From the NCBI GenBank assembly GCA_937894675.1, contig CALCQO010000004.1, forward strand, positions 186,001-250,000: a stretch of 64,000 nt of DNA, in the 5' to 3' direction. Position 1 is the stretch's first letter, and every line of letters starts with the position of its first letter. A model generated the notes under the pieces. That model worked only from the letters and a program-made list of their open reading frames with translations, made no database searches and was not told where the DNA came from. This document shows, in pieces, positions 24,729 through 32,052 of the stretch. The position numbers and the translations under genes are program-made. The DNA comes from an uncultured Clostridia bacterium (GTDB lineage: Bacteria > Bacillota > Clostridia > Christensenellales > Aristaeellaceae).

Positions 24729-25555
24729 CGCGCCAGCACCTCCCGTTCCATATCCTCCACCGTCAGAATATCCGGAGGCAAATCAATGCCCCGGCCGCGC
24801 AGTTCCTCGCTTAAAAGCGCCATGGGGGGCACATCCAAACGGAAGGAACGCAGGGTTTCCCCCTGGGCGAACACCTCCCGGGGGGTGCCGTCCATGCGCA
24901 CCTCGCCCTGGTGGATGACCATCACCCGCTCGCTTTTGGCGGCCTCCTCCATGAAGTGGGTAATCCAGATGACGGTGATGCCCTGCTCCTGATTCAGGCG
25001 CTGCACGGTGTCAAAAACCTCCTTGCGGCCGGAGGGGTCCAGCATGGCGGTGGCTTCGTCCAGTATCAGCGCCTCAGGGTGCATGGCCAGGATGCCGGCG
25101 ATGGCCACCCGCTGCTTCTGCCCGCCGCTGAGCAGATGGGGCGCCCTGTCCACAAAGGGCAGCATGCCCACCGCGCCCAGGGCCTCGTCGATGCGGGGGG
25201 GCATCTGCGGGGAGGGGACGCCGATGTTTTCCATGCCGAAGGCCACATCATCGCGCACCACGGTGGCGACAATCTGGTTGTCCGGGTTCTGGAACACCAT
25301 GCCCGCCTTCTGGCGGATGTCCCAGGTGTATTGCTCGTCCCTTGTGTCCATGCCGCTGACCAGGATATGCCCCTCGCTGGGCAAAAACAGCCCGTTGAGG
25401 AGCTTGGCCAGGGTGGATTTGCCCGAGCCGTTGTGGCCCAAAACCGCCACAAACTCCCCCTTGTTGACGGAAAAGGACACCTTGTTCAGGGCGGGCTTGG
25501 CATCCTCGTCGTAGCGGTAGGAAACATTGTTCAGTACAAAATGGGCGCTGCTCAT
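24719..25555 (-). CDS. ecfA1: Energy-coupling factor transporter ATPase EcfA1
   Basis: 278 residues. Walker A GHNGSGKSTLAKL (about 39-51), Q-loop FQNPDNQIVATVVRDDVAFG, which marks EcfA1, signature LSGGQKQRVAIAG, Walker B ALILDEATAMLDP with Ala in place of the usual Pro after DE (a common EcfA1 variant), and H-loop THFMEEA. It powers vitamin or micronutrient uptake as a heterodimer with EcfA2. Its ATG overlaps the tgt stop. Confidence 0.95.
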   Translation of the reverse strand: MSSAHFVLNNVSYRYDEDAKPALNKVSFSVNKGEFVAVLGHNGSGKSTLAKLLNGLFLPSEGHILVSGMDTRDEQYTWDIRQKAGMVFQNPDNQIVATVVRDDVAFGMENIGVPSPQMPPRIDEALGAVGMLPFVDRAPHLLSGGQKQRVAIAGILAMHPEALILDEATAMLDPSGRKEVFDTVQRLNQEQGITVIWITHFMEEAAKSERVMVIHQGEVRMDGTPREVFAQGETLRSFRLDVPPMALLSEELRGRGIDLPPDILTVEDMEREVLARCR

Positions 25556-26700
25556 GCCTGCTCCTCCCCGCGGTTGAAGGAACCGCGCATGTCAAAGCGG
25601 GCGTAAAACTCCCTGCGGAAGTCCAATAGACGATCCTGGGCGATGGCCTCGCGCACCTGTTCCATCAGGCGCAGAAGGTAGCGCAGGTTGTGGATGCTGA
25701 CCAGGCGCGCGCCGGTAATCTCCCCCACGTTGAGCAGATGGCGGATATAGGCGCGGCTGTGATGGGTGCAGGCGTAGCAGTCGCACCCTTCCTCGATGGG
25801 GCTGAAATCCTCGGCGTATTTAGCGTTGCGCACCACCAGGCGGCCTTCGGGCACCAGGGCAGTGCCGTTGCGGGCGACCCGGGTGGCCAGCACGCAGTCG
25901 AACATGTCCACCCCGCGCACCACGCTTTCCACTAGGCAGTCCGCCGTGCCCACGCCCATCAGGTACCGGGGTTTGTCCTTGGGCATCATGGGCATGATGT
26001 GGTCGAGGATGTCGTACATGATGTCCTTGGGCTCGCCCACGGACAACCCGCCGATACCGTAGCCAATAAAGTCCATCTCCCCCAGGGTTTCCACGCTCTG
26101 CGCGCGCAAATCCCGGTAGAAGGCGCCTTGGACGATGCCAAAGAGCGCCTGGTCCTCCCGGGTGTGGGCGGCCTGGCAGCGCTTGGCCCAGCGGTGGGTA
26201 CGCTCCATATTCTCTTTGGCTTTGTCATAGTCGCAGAGGTAGGGGGAACACACGTCAAAGGCCATGGCGATGTCCGCACCCAAATCCTGCTGGATCTGCA
26301 TGGACACTTCCGGCGTCATGTTGAGGAGGCTGCCGTCCAGGTGGTTGCGGAACAGCACCCCCTCCTCGGAAATCTTGTTCAGATCCCCCAGGGAGAACAC
26401 CTGGAAGCCGCCGCTGTCGGTGAGGATGGGCTTGTCCCAATCCATAAATTTGTGCAGGCCGCCTGCCTTTTTCACCAGGTTTTCCCCGGGGCGCAGGTGC
26501 AGGTGGTAGGTGTTGGCCAGCAGGATTTTGGTGCCGATGTCGCGCATCTCCCGGCTGGTCATGGCTTTTACCGTGGCCTGGGTACCCACGGGCATGTAGA
26601 TGGGGGTGGGGATGTCCCCATGGGGGGTATGCAAAACGCCCAGCCTAGCGCCGGATTGTTTGCAGACTTTGGTTACTTCGTATGTAAAGGGTTTGGCCAT
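25552..26700 (-). CDS. tgt: tRNA-guanine transglycosylase
   Basis: 382 residues. Catalytic segment ILTDSGGFQVFSLG (about 88-101) and GGLSVGEPKDIMYD; the zinc site is CDCYACTHHSRAYIRHL near 305. It exchanges guanine 34 for the queuosine precursor preQ1 in GUN-anticodon tRNAs. GAAAGGAACGAA precedes the ATG. It leads directly into the ECF transporter genes; queuosine precursors are imported by ECF S components in many Firmicutes, so a functional tie is plausible, though no QueT/QrtT gene is in view. Confidence 0.96.
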   Translation of the reverse strand: MAKPFTYEVTKVCKQSGARLGVLHTPHGDIPTPIYMPVGTQATVKAMTSREMRDIGTKILLANTYHLHLRPGENLVKKAGGLHKFMDWDKPILTDSGGFQVFSLGDLNKISEEGVLFRNHLDGSLLNMTPEVSMQIQQDLGADIAMAFDVCSPYLCDYDKAKENMERTHRWAKRCQAAHTREDQALFGIVQGAFYRDLRAQSVETLGEMDFIGYGIGGLSVGEPKDIMYDILDHIMPMMPKDKPRYLMGVGTADCLVESVVRGVDMFDCVLATRVARNGTALVPEGRLVVRNAKYAEDFSPIEEGCDCYACTHHSRAYIRHLLNVGEITGARLVSIHNLRYLLRLMEQVREAIAQDRLLDFRREFYARFDMRGSFNRGEEQA

Positions 26701-26721
26701 TTCGTTCCTTTCAGTAAGGCA

Positions 26722-27489
26722 TTATTCCAAGGGAAGCTGCTCGGAGATGGGCGGCCACACGCTCTGCAGCCCCTCCAACTCCCGCCGGTAGGGCAGCCAC
26801 AAATTGGGCTGGGGTCGGGGGTTCTCCTCAGTGGGCTTGTTTTCTTCCATGGGCGGGGGCGCGATAAAAACCATCTGCTTGTCGGTGATGGGGTGGGCAA
26901 AGCTCAGCCGCATGCCCCACAGGGCAATCTGCGCCCTTGGCTGTTTGCCGCCGTAGCGCTGGTCGCCCTTTAAGGGAAAGCCCGCGGTGGCCATCTGAAC
27001 GCGGATCTGATGCGCCCGGCCTGTTTCCAGACGCACAATCACCAAGGCGTCCTCTTCCTTCTGGGCGATTTTCCTGGCGTGGAGCACCGCCTCTTTGCCC
27101 TTTCTTAGGTAGGAGGGAACGGCCTTGACCATGTTGGTGGCTTCGTCCTTGACCAGAAAATCCCGCAGGGTAAAGCTGGGGGGCGGGTTGCCCTCAACAA
27201 TCAGCACATACTCCCGCTGCAGGCGGTTATCCCCCAATTGCTTAGCCAGCCGCTGGGCCGCCTTGCTGGTGCGGGCAAACACCAACAGGCCGCCCACCGG
27301 GCGGTCCATGCGGTGTACCAGTCCCAAAAAGGCCTCCCCGGGCTTGTCGTACTTTTCCTTCACATGCTTTTTCAGCAGGGACAGCATGTCCTCATCGCCG
27401 GTCTTGTCCCCCTGGGTCAGCAGGTTGGGCTCCTTTAAGGCAACGATGACATGGTTATCTTCAAAGAGAATAACGGGGGTTGAAAACAT
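26722..27489 (-). CDS. RluD-family RNA pseudouridine synthase
   Basis: 255 residues from the ATG at 27489 (AAAGGAAACC upstream); the longer frame to 27573 has no ribosome site. No S4 domain is present, so it is the short RluA-like form. The catalytic motif is LVHRMDRPVGGLLVFARTSKAA (about 63-84; Asp in HRMDRP), with a C-terminal GRAHQIRVQMA. It modifies a uridine in rRNA or tRNA; the site cannot be predicted. It is 21 bases upstream of tgt, placing two RNA-modification genes together. Confidence 0.9.
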   Translation of the reverse strand: MFSTPVILFEDNHVIVALKEPNLLTQGDKTGDEDMLSLLKKHVKEKYDKPGEAFLGLVHRMDRPVGGLLVFARTSKAAQRLAKQLGDNRLQREYVLIVEGNPPPSFTLRDFLVKDEATNMVKAVPSYLRKGKEAVLHARKIAQKEEDALVIVRLETGRAHQIRVQMATAGFPLKGDQRYGGKQPRAQIALWGMRLSFAHPITDKQMVFIAPPPMEENKPTEENPRPQPNLWLPYRRELEGLQSVWPPISEQLPLE

Positions 27490-27579
27490 AAGGTTTCCTT
27501 TCTGGGTGAAAAGTCGAAGGTAATCAAACGAAGCGATGCATATCAGTTGTGCCGAATATCCACCGTATCCCACACGCCA

Positions 27580-27722
27580 GCAGCGTGTTCAAAAAGCCTG
27601 GAAGGCGAGGAACGCGGCTGGCAACCAAGGGAGCTTACTACAGGTAAGTGACCGCAGGTTGCCAGACTCGTGACGAAGCAAGCAGCCGCAGGCTGCGGTT
27701 ACAGGCTTTTTCAACACGCTGC
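27580..27722 (+). repeat. Structured intergenic repeat, copy B
   Basis: A 143-base element with the same plan as copy A at 15297. Outer arms 27580-27600 and 27702-27722 pair over 21 bases with the same single C-C mismatch. Inner helix CTGGCAACC (27618-27626) with GGTTGCCAG (27657-27665), nested CTTAC/GTAAG hairpin, and a GCAGCC/GGCTGC hairpin (27682-27696). Conserved blocks AAGGCGAGGAACG (27602-27614), AGCTTAC (27632-27638), GTAAGTG (27644-27650), TGACGAAG (27671-27678). It abuts the methyltransferase TGA at 27723-27725. Confidence 0.85.
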
Positions 27723-28577
27723 TCACAATGTCCAGCGCCCGCTGGCGCCGCAAGGCAACACCCCGCCCGACTCCACCGGCAGAGCCACCTCCTGGGCGTC
27801 CACCTGGCCGCCGAACTGGCGCACCACGGTTTTTTGCAGGATGTTGCCCAGGACGGAGGCCTGAAAGCCCGTGGTGTAGCCGTTAATGAGGAAAAACAGG
27901 GGGTTTTTGGACAACAGGCCGCTGCACTCCTGCACCAGGTTGTACAGTTCATTCTCCAGCTTCCAGACTTCACCGGTAGGCCCCCGGCCGTAGCTGGGGG
28001 GGTCCATCAGGATGCCGTCATAGGTGCTTCCCCGGCGTTTTTCCCGCTGCACAAAGCGCAGGGCGTCCTCCACGATGAAGCGGGTACTGGTTTCGGGCAC
28101 CTGGGACAGATCCCGGTTTTCCCGGGCCCACTGGGTCATGCCTTTGGCGGCATCCACATGGGTAACATGGGCGCCCGCCTTGCAGCAGGCGACGGTGGCG
28201 CCGCCGGTATAGGCGAAAAGGTTGAGCACCTTGGTATTCTTCCTGCCCATCAGCAGGCCCCGCATCCAGTCCCAGTTGGCGGCCTGCTCGGGGAAGAGCC
28301 CCGTGTGCTTGAAGCCCGTGGGGCGTACATAGAAGCCCATGTCCTCATAGCGGATGACCCATTTTTCCGGCAGGGAGCGTTCAAAGGTCCAAGCGCCGCC
28401 GCCCGTCTCGCTGCGGGCGTAACGGGCATCCGCCTTCTGCCAGAGGGCAGGCTTTTCTTTGGGCCAAATTACCTGGGGATCCGGCCGGATCAGCAGGACA
28501 TCGCCCCACTTTTCCAGTTTCTCCCCGTCCCCGGTGTCCAGCACCCGGTAATCCCGCCACGCGTCGGCAATAAACAT
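27723..28577 (-). CDS. Class I SAM-dependent methyltransferase (RlmI-like C-terminal half)
   Basis: 284 residues. A short N-terminal region (about 1-100) precedes a Rossmann methyltransferase core: VLNLFAYTGGATVACC (motif I, about 120-135), the acidic residue in VTHVDAAKGM, and motif IV LMDPPSYGRG near 206, the DPP(S/T)F-like pattern of 23S rRNA cytosine-C5 or guanine methyltransferases such as RlmI/RlmL. No PUA domain is seen, so the RNA target is uncertain. Its TGA directly abuts structured repeat copy B. Confidence 0.85.
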   Translation of the reverse strand: MFIADAWRDYRVLDTGDGEKLEKWGDVLLIRPDPQVIWPKEKPALWQKADARYARSETGGGAWTFERSLPEKWVIRYEDMGFYVRPTGFKHTGLFPEQAANWDWMRGLLMGRKNTKVLNLFAYTGGATVACCKAGAHVTHVDAAKGMTQWARENRDLSQVPETSTRFIVEDALRFVQREKRRGSTYDGILMDPPSYGRGPTGEVWKLENELYNLVQECSGLLSKNPLFFLINGYTTGFQASVLGNILQKTVVRQFGGQVDAQEVALPVESGGVLPCGASGRWTL

Positions 28578-28719
28578 CCCGTTCCCCCTCCCCTTTAACA
28601 GGCATAAAGTATATCACAGAAGCAAAGCGGGAACAATCATGCAAGGCCTTCCTGGCGAGAAAAGAACCGCCATCCCCCAAGCGGACGGCGGCTGTGAAGT
28701 GGCATCAGCAAACAAATGA

Positions 28720-29928
28720 TTATTGGATGTCGTAGCGCATCAGCACCCTTTCCCCGCCGTAGAGGCTGAGGCTGGGGTTGATGATATTGAACCCCGCGCT
28801 GACAAAGTTCTTCTTGGAAGCGAGGTTGCGCGGGGAAGTCACCGCCAGGATGACGCCCTTGCGTTTTCTTTTCGCGTAGGCAATGGCGTAGTCGATGAAC
28901 GCATGGTGGATGCCCATCCTGCGCCAGTCAGGGTGCACGACGACAAAATCAAAGGTCAGCACATCCTGGGGGAGCAGGTCTTTCATGTTGGTCGCAACCG
29001 ACAGGCTGCGGTCTGTCGCGTCATCGCTCACCAGCACACAGGCGGCCACCAGGGTATCCCCCTCAAACAGACCGACGCAGTGGTGTTTATGGATGGACTC
29101 GATGCTTTCGCTTCTGTCCAGGGGAAAGAAGGCATCCCTGCCCAGGTCCTTGGGAAAGGCGATGTCCTCCAAAGCCAGAAAATCCTGCAAGTCCGCGAAC
29201 AGCAGCGTTCTGGCCGTAAGGGAGGGCAGGTTGGGCAGATGCACCTCGACCTTTTCTGGGATATACCCCTTGTCATACATGTACAGTTTTTCCTTCAGGT
29301 ACTTCTCCGTGAAGCGGTATTCCTCCCGGGCGGTATACTTGCCGTAATCCCCTTCGTGGTACTGGCTTTTGCGGTACCGGATCCAGATGTCATACAGCTC
29401 AAACATCTTTTGCCAGGAGGAGGAATGGGGCAGTATGTTGGACTCCTGGATATAGGGGCAGTGCATCATCAGAAAAAAACGGTATCCGAACAGGTCGTCA
29501 ATATCGCTGATGTTGGCGACATTTTTGTTAATCAGGAACCCCAGGTTCTCAAAATAGGAGCAGTAAGCCGCGAAGTTAACGATGCCCACCTTGGCGAAGT
29601 TGGGTGCCCCCAAGCCGTTGTTCTTGTCATTTTCCAGGGCATCGCACATCAGCATCAGGCCTTCGTTGTCATGGAAGTAATTGTTCAGCTCTATCAAGCG
29701 TTCCGCCTTGTTCGCCTGTTTTCCCGCATGCAGTTCGGTCACAATCATCAAGGCGCTGAATAGGGTTGTCACGATGCTGACGATCTGCAGAACATTATTC
29801 GACACAGGTTGGCTGAAACCGATGACAGCCAGGACGAACACCGCGGCCAGAGCAAGAAAAATCACCGCCTTGCGCAGGGTTAACTGGGATATGATGCTGG
29901 AGTGAATCCAAGATAAAACGCGCTTCAA
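28720..29928 (-). CDS. Membrane protein fused to a GNAT acetyltransferase
   Basis: 402 residues from a TTG start at 29928 (GGGGGG upstream). Two hydrophobic segments (about 20-38 and 45-65) anchor an N-terminal region resembling DUF4760-type proteins (LHAGKQANKAERLIELNNYFHD; FAAYCSYFENLGFLI) to about 200. The C-terminal part (about 240-402) is a GNAT acetyltransferase: FDFVVVHPDWRRMGIHHAFIDYAIAYAK carries the acetyl-CoA loop, here RRMGIHH in place of the typical Q/RxxGxG/A. A membrane-tethered acetyltransferase of this composition is unusual. Function unknown. Confidence 0.7.
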   Translation of the reverse strand: MKRVLSWIHSSIISQLTLRKAVIFLALAAVFVLAVIGFSQPVSNNVLQIVSIVTTLFSALMIVTELHAGKQANKAERLIELNNYFHDNEGLMLMCDALENDKNNGLGAPNFAKVGIVNFAAYCSYFENLGFLINKNVANISDIDDLFGYRFFLMMHCPYIQESNILPHSSSWQKMFELYDIWIRYRKSQYHEGDYGKYTAREEYRFTEKYLKEKLYMYDKGYIPEKVEVHLPNLPSLTARTLLFADLQDFLALEDIAFPKDLGRDAFFPLDRSESIESIHKHHCVGLFEGDTLVAACVLVSDDATDRSLSVATNMKDLLPQDVLTFDFVVVHPDWRRMGIHHAFIDYAIAYAKRKRKGVILAVTSPRNLASKKNFVSAGFNIINPSLSLYGGERVLMRYDIQ

Positions 29929-29961
29929 ACAGACGTCCCCCCTTCCGCTTCGCCGCGGCTC

Positions 29962-31461
29962 TCATTCCCCATCCCCTGCCCAGTACAGCGCCGCGCGCAC
30001 CGCGCGCTGCCAGCCGGCCAGGGCTTTGTCCCGGTCCTTTTGGCTCATGGCGGGGGTAAACTCCCGATCCAGATGCCAGATACGCGCCACATCCTCGGGG
30101 CTGCGGTACACCCCCGCGGCCAGGCCCGCCAGGGCAGCGGCGCCCAGGGCGGTGGTTTCCAGCACGTCGGGGCGCAGGATGGGCACATTCATGATGTCTG
30201 TCTGAAACTGCATCAGGAAGCGGTTGGCGCTGGCGCCGCCGTCCACCTTCAGGCTGGGCGGGGTTTGCCCCGCGTCCCTGGCCATGGCGGAGAGCAGGTC
30301 GTGACTCTGGTAGGCGATGGACTCCAGCGCCGCGCGCACAATCTGCGCGCTGGAAGTACCCCTGGTCATGCCCACCAGAGTGCCCCGGGCGTACATGCTC
30401 CAGTGAGGCGCACCCAGGCCGGTGAAGGCGGGCACCAGGTAGGCGCCCCCCGTGTCGGGCACGCTGCGGGCCACCGGCTCGCTGTCGGCGGCGGTGGCGA
30501 TCATCTTGAGTTCGTCCCGCAGCCACTGAATGGTGGCGCCCCCCATGAACACGCTGCCCTCAAAGGCGTAGGTAGGCTTGCCGTCCAGCCGCCAGGCCAT
30601 GGTGGTCAGCAGCCCTGACTGGGACAGGCGGAACTCGTCGCCAATGTTCATCAGCATAAAGCAGCCTGTGCCGTAGGTGTTCTTGGTGTCGCCGGGGTGA
30701 ACGCAGGCCTGGCCGAAGAGGGCGGCGTGCTGATCGCCCACCAGCGCCCCCACGGGGATGGGCGCGCCCAGGACATCCTCATCCAGCATGCCGATGATGC
30801 GGCTGGTGTCCACCACCTTGGGCAGCACCTGCTCGGGGATGTCCATGATGGCCAGCAGTTCCTTATCCCACTGCTGGGTGTGCAGGTTGAACAGCATGGT
30901 GCGGCTGGCGTTGGTGGCGTCCGTCACATGGGGATGCCCTTTGACCAGGTGCCAGGCCAGGTAACTGTCCACCGTGCCAAAGCACAATTCCCCCTTGGCG
31001 GCGCGCTCCCGGGCGTCCAGATGGTCCAGCAGCCACTGCAGCTTGGTGCCGGAGAAATAGGCGTCGGGCACCAGGCCGGTTTTTTCCCGGATGGTGGTGT
31101 CATGCCCCGCCTGCTTGAGTTTTTCCACATACTCCGCCGTGCGGCGGCACTGCCATACAATGGCGTTGTGCACCGGGCGGCCAGTAGCCCTGTCCCACAG
31201 CAGGGTGGTTTCCCGCTGGTTGGTGATGCCGATGGCGGCAATCTCGCTGGCGGAAATGCCCGCTTGCCGCACGGCAGCCCGCAAAGACTCCACCTGGGAA
31301 AAAAGGATGTCATCCGGGTTATGCTCCACCCAACCGGGGTGGGGGTAGTGCTGCTTGAACTCCATGGAGGAAGCGGCCATGATGTCCCCCTCGGGGGTAA
31401 AGACCACGGCGCGGGAAGAGGTTGTGCCCTGATCCAGCGCCACCAGATACCGTTTATTCAT
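29962..31461 (-). CDS. glpK: Glycerol kinase
   Basis: 499 residues, standard length. DQGTTSSRAVVF (about 10-21) is the phosphate-1 motif; TNQRETTLLWDRATGRPVHNAIVWQCRR (substrate region), and the FGGY signatures GTGCFMLMN and GGASANRFLMQFQ follow. It makes glycerol 3-phosphate. No glpF or glpD gene is adjacent, so it may act in lipid-linked glycerol recycling as well as growth on glycerol. The start lies 8 bases inside the upstream acetyltransferase gene, showing coupling. Confidence 0.97.
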   Translation of the reverse strand: MNKRYLVALDQGTTSSRAVVFTPEGDIMAASSMEFKQHYPHPGWVEHNPDDILFSQVESLRAAVRQAGISASEIAAIGITNQRETTLLWDRATGRPVHNAIVWQCRRTAEYVEKLKQAGHDTTIREKTGLVPDAYFSGTKLQWLLDHLDARERAAKGELCFGTVDSYLAWHLVKGHPHVTDATNASRTMLFNLHTQQWDKELLAIMDIPEQVLPKVVDTSRIIGMLDEDVLGAPIPVGALVGDQHAALFGQACVHPGDTKNTYGTGCFMLMNIGDEFRLSQSGLLTTMAWRLDGKPTYAFEGSVFMGGATIQWLRDELKMIATAADSEPVARSVPDTGGAYLVPAFTGLGAPHWSMYARGTLVGMTRGTSSAQIVRAALESIAYQSHDLLSAMARDAGQTPPSLKVDGGASANRFLMQFQTDIMNVPILRPDVLETTALGAAALAGLAAGVYRSPEDVARIWHLDREFTPAMSQKDRDKALAGWQRAVRAALYWAGDGE

Positions 31462-32002
31462 ATGTGCCTCCTGTTGTTTGATTATGATGCAGGGGGTTGA
31501 GCATGCCAGCCCAGGTTACATCCGCCCATTGTCCCTGGGGATTTTTTGCGTGCTGGCGGAATACCCCCTCGATTTCCATCCCAAGTTTGCGCATCAGATG
31601 GACGGATACGGGGCTGATGGTCTCCGCGCAGATTTTGTGCAGGTGAAGTTCGGCAAAGCCGTGCTCTATCAGGGCGTTAGCCGCCTCATACGCATATCCC
31701 TGGCGCCAGCAGCCCCTGTGGAATATCCAGCCGATTTCGTAGATGCCCTGGGCTTCGCCTGGCATCTGCTTGAAAAGCAGGTGGCTAATCATCCGCCCCT
31801 GCTGGCGATGCCGCGCCGCCAGAGCGATGCCGCTGCGGCGGAAGAAAGCCACCTGTTCCTCTGTTTGCTTAAGTGTATAGGGCGCTTCGCAGCACGCCAT
31901 CACCACGGGATCGGAAAATATGGCGTGGGCGTCCGGCACGTCCTCCATCCTGTAGGGGCGCAGAATCAGGCGCCGCGTTTCCAAAGAGAAATCACTACGC
32001 AC
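31454..32002 (-). CDS. GNAT family N-acetyltransferase (RimJ/RimL-like)
   Basis: 182 residues with GTG start at 32002. SLETRRLILRPYRMEDVPDAHAIF is the RimJ/L-type N-terminus, and IGWIFHRGCWRQGYAYEAANALIEHGF contains the acetyl-CoA loop RQGYAYEA (about 104-111). Substrate unknown; relatives acetylate ribosomal proteins or small metabolites. It is 4 codons into glpK overlap and probably expressed with it. Confidence 0.85.
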   Translation of the reverse strand: MRSDFSLETRRLILRPYRMEDVPDAHAIFSDPVVMACCEAPYTLKQTEEQVAFFRRSGIALAARHRQQGRMISHLLFKQMPGEAQGIYEIGWIFHRGCWRQGYAYEAANALIEHGFAELHLHKICAETISPVSVHLMRKLGMEIEGVFRQHAKNPQGQWADVTWAGMLNPLHHNQTTGGTYE

Positions 32003-32014
32003 AAATACTCCCGA

Positions 32015-32045
32015 AAAAAATGCAGGCGCGCGGCCTGCATTTTTT
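32015..32045 (-). terminator. Terminator of the PQQ-propeller protein gene
   Basis: TGCAGGC (32021-32027) pairs with GCCTGCA (32033-32039), extended by A/T flanks; on the minus strand it ends in TTTTTTT. Functions after the stop at 32053 and could also work in the other direction. Confidence 0.85.
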
Positions 32046-32052
32046 CTTGCTT

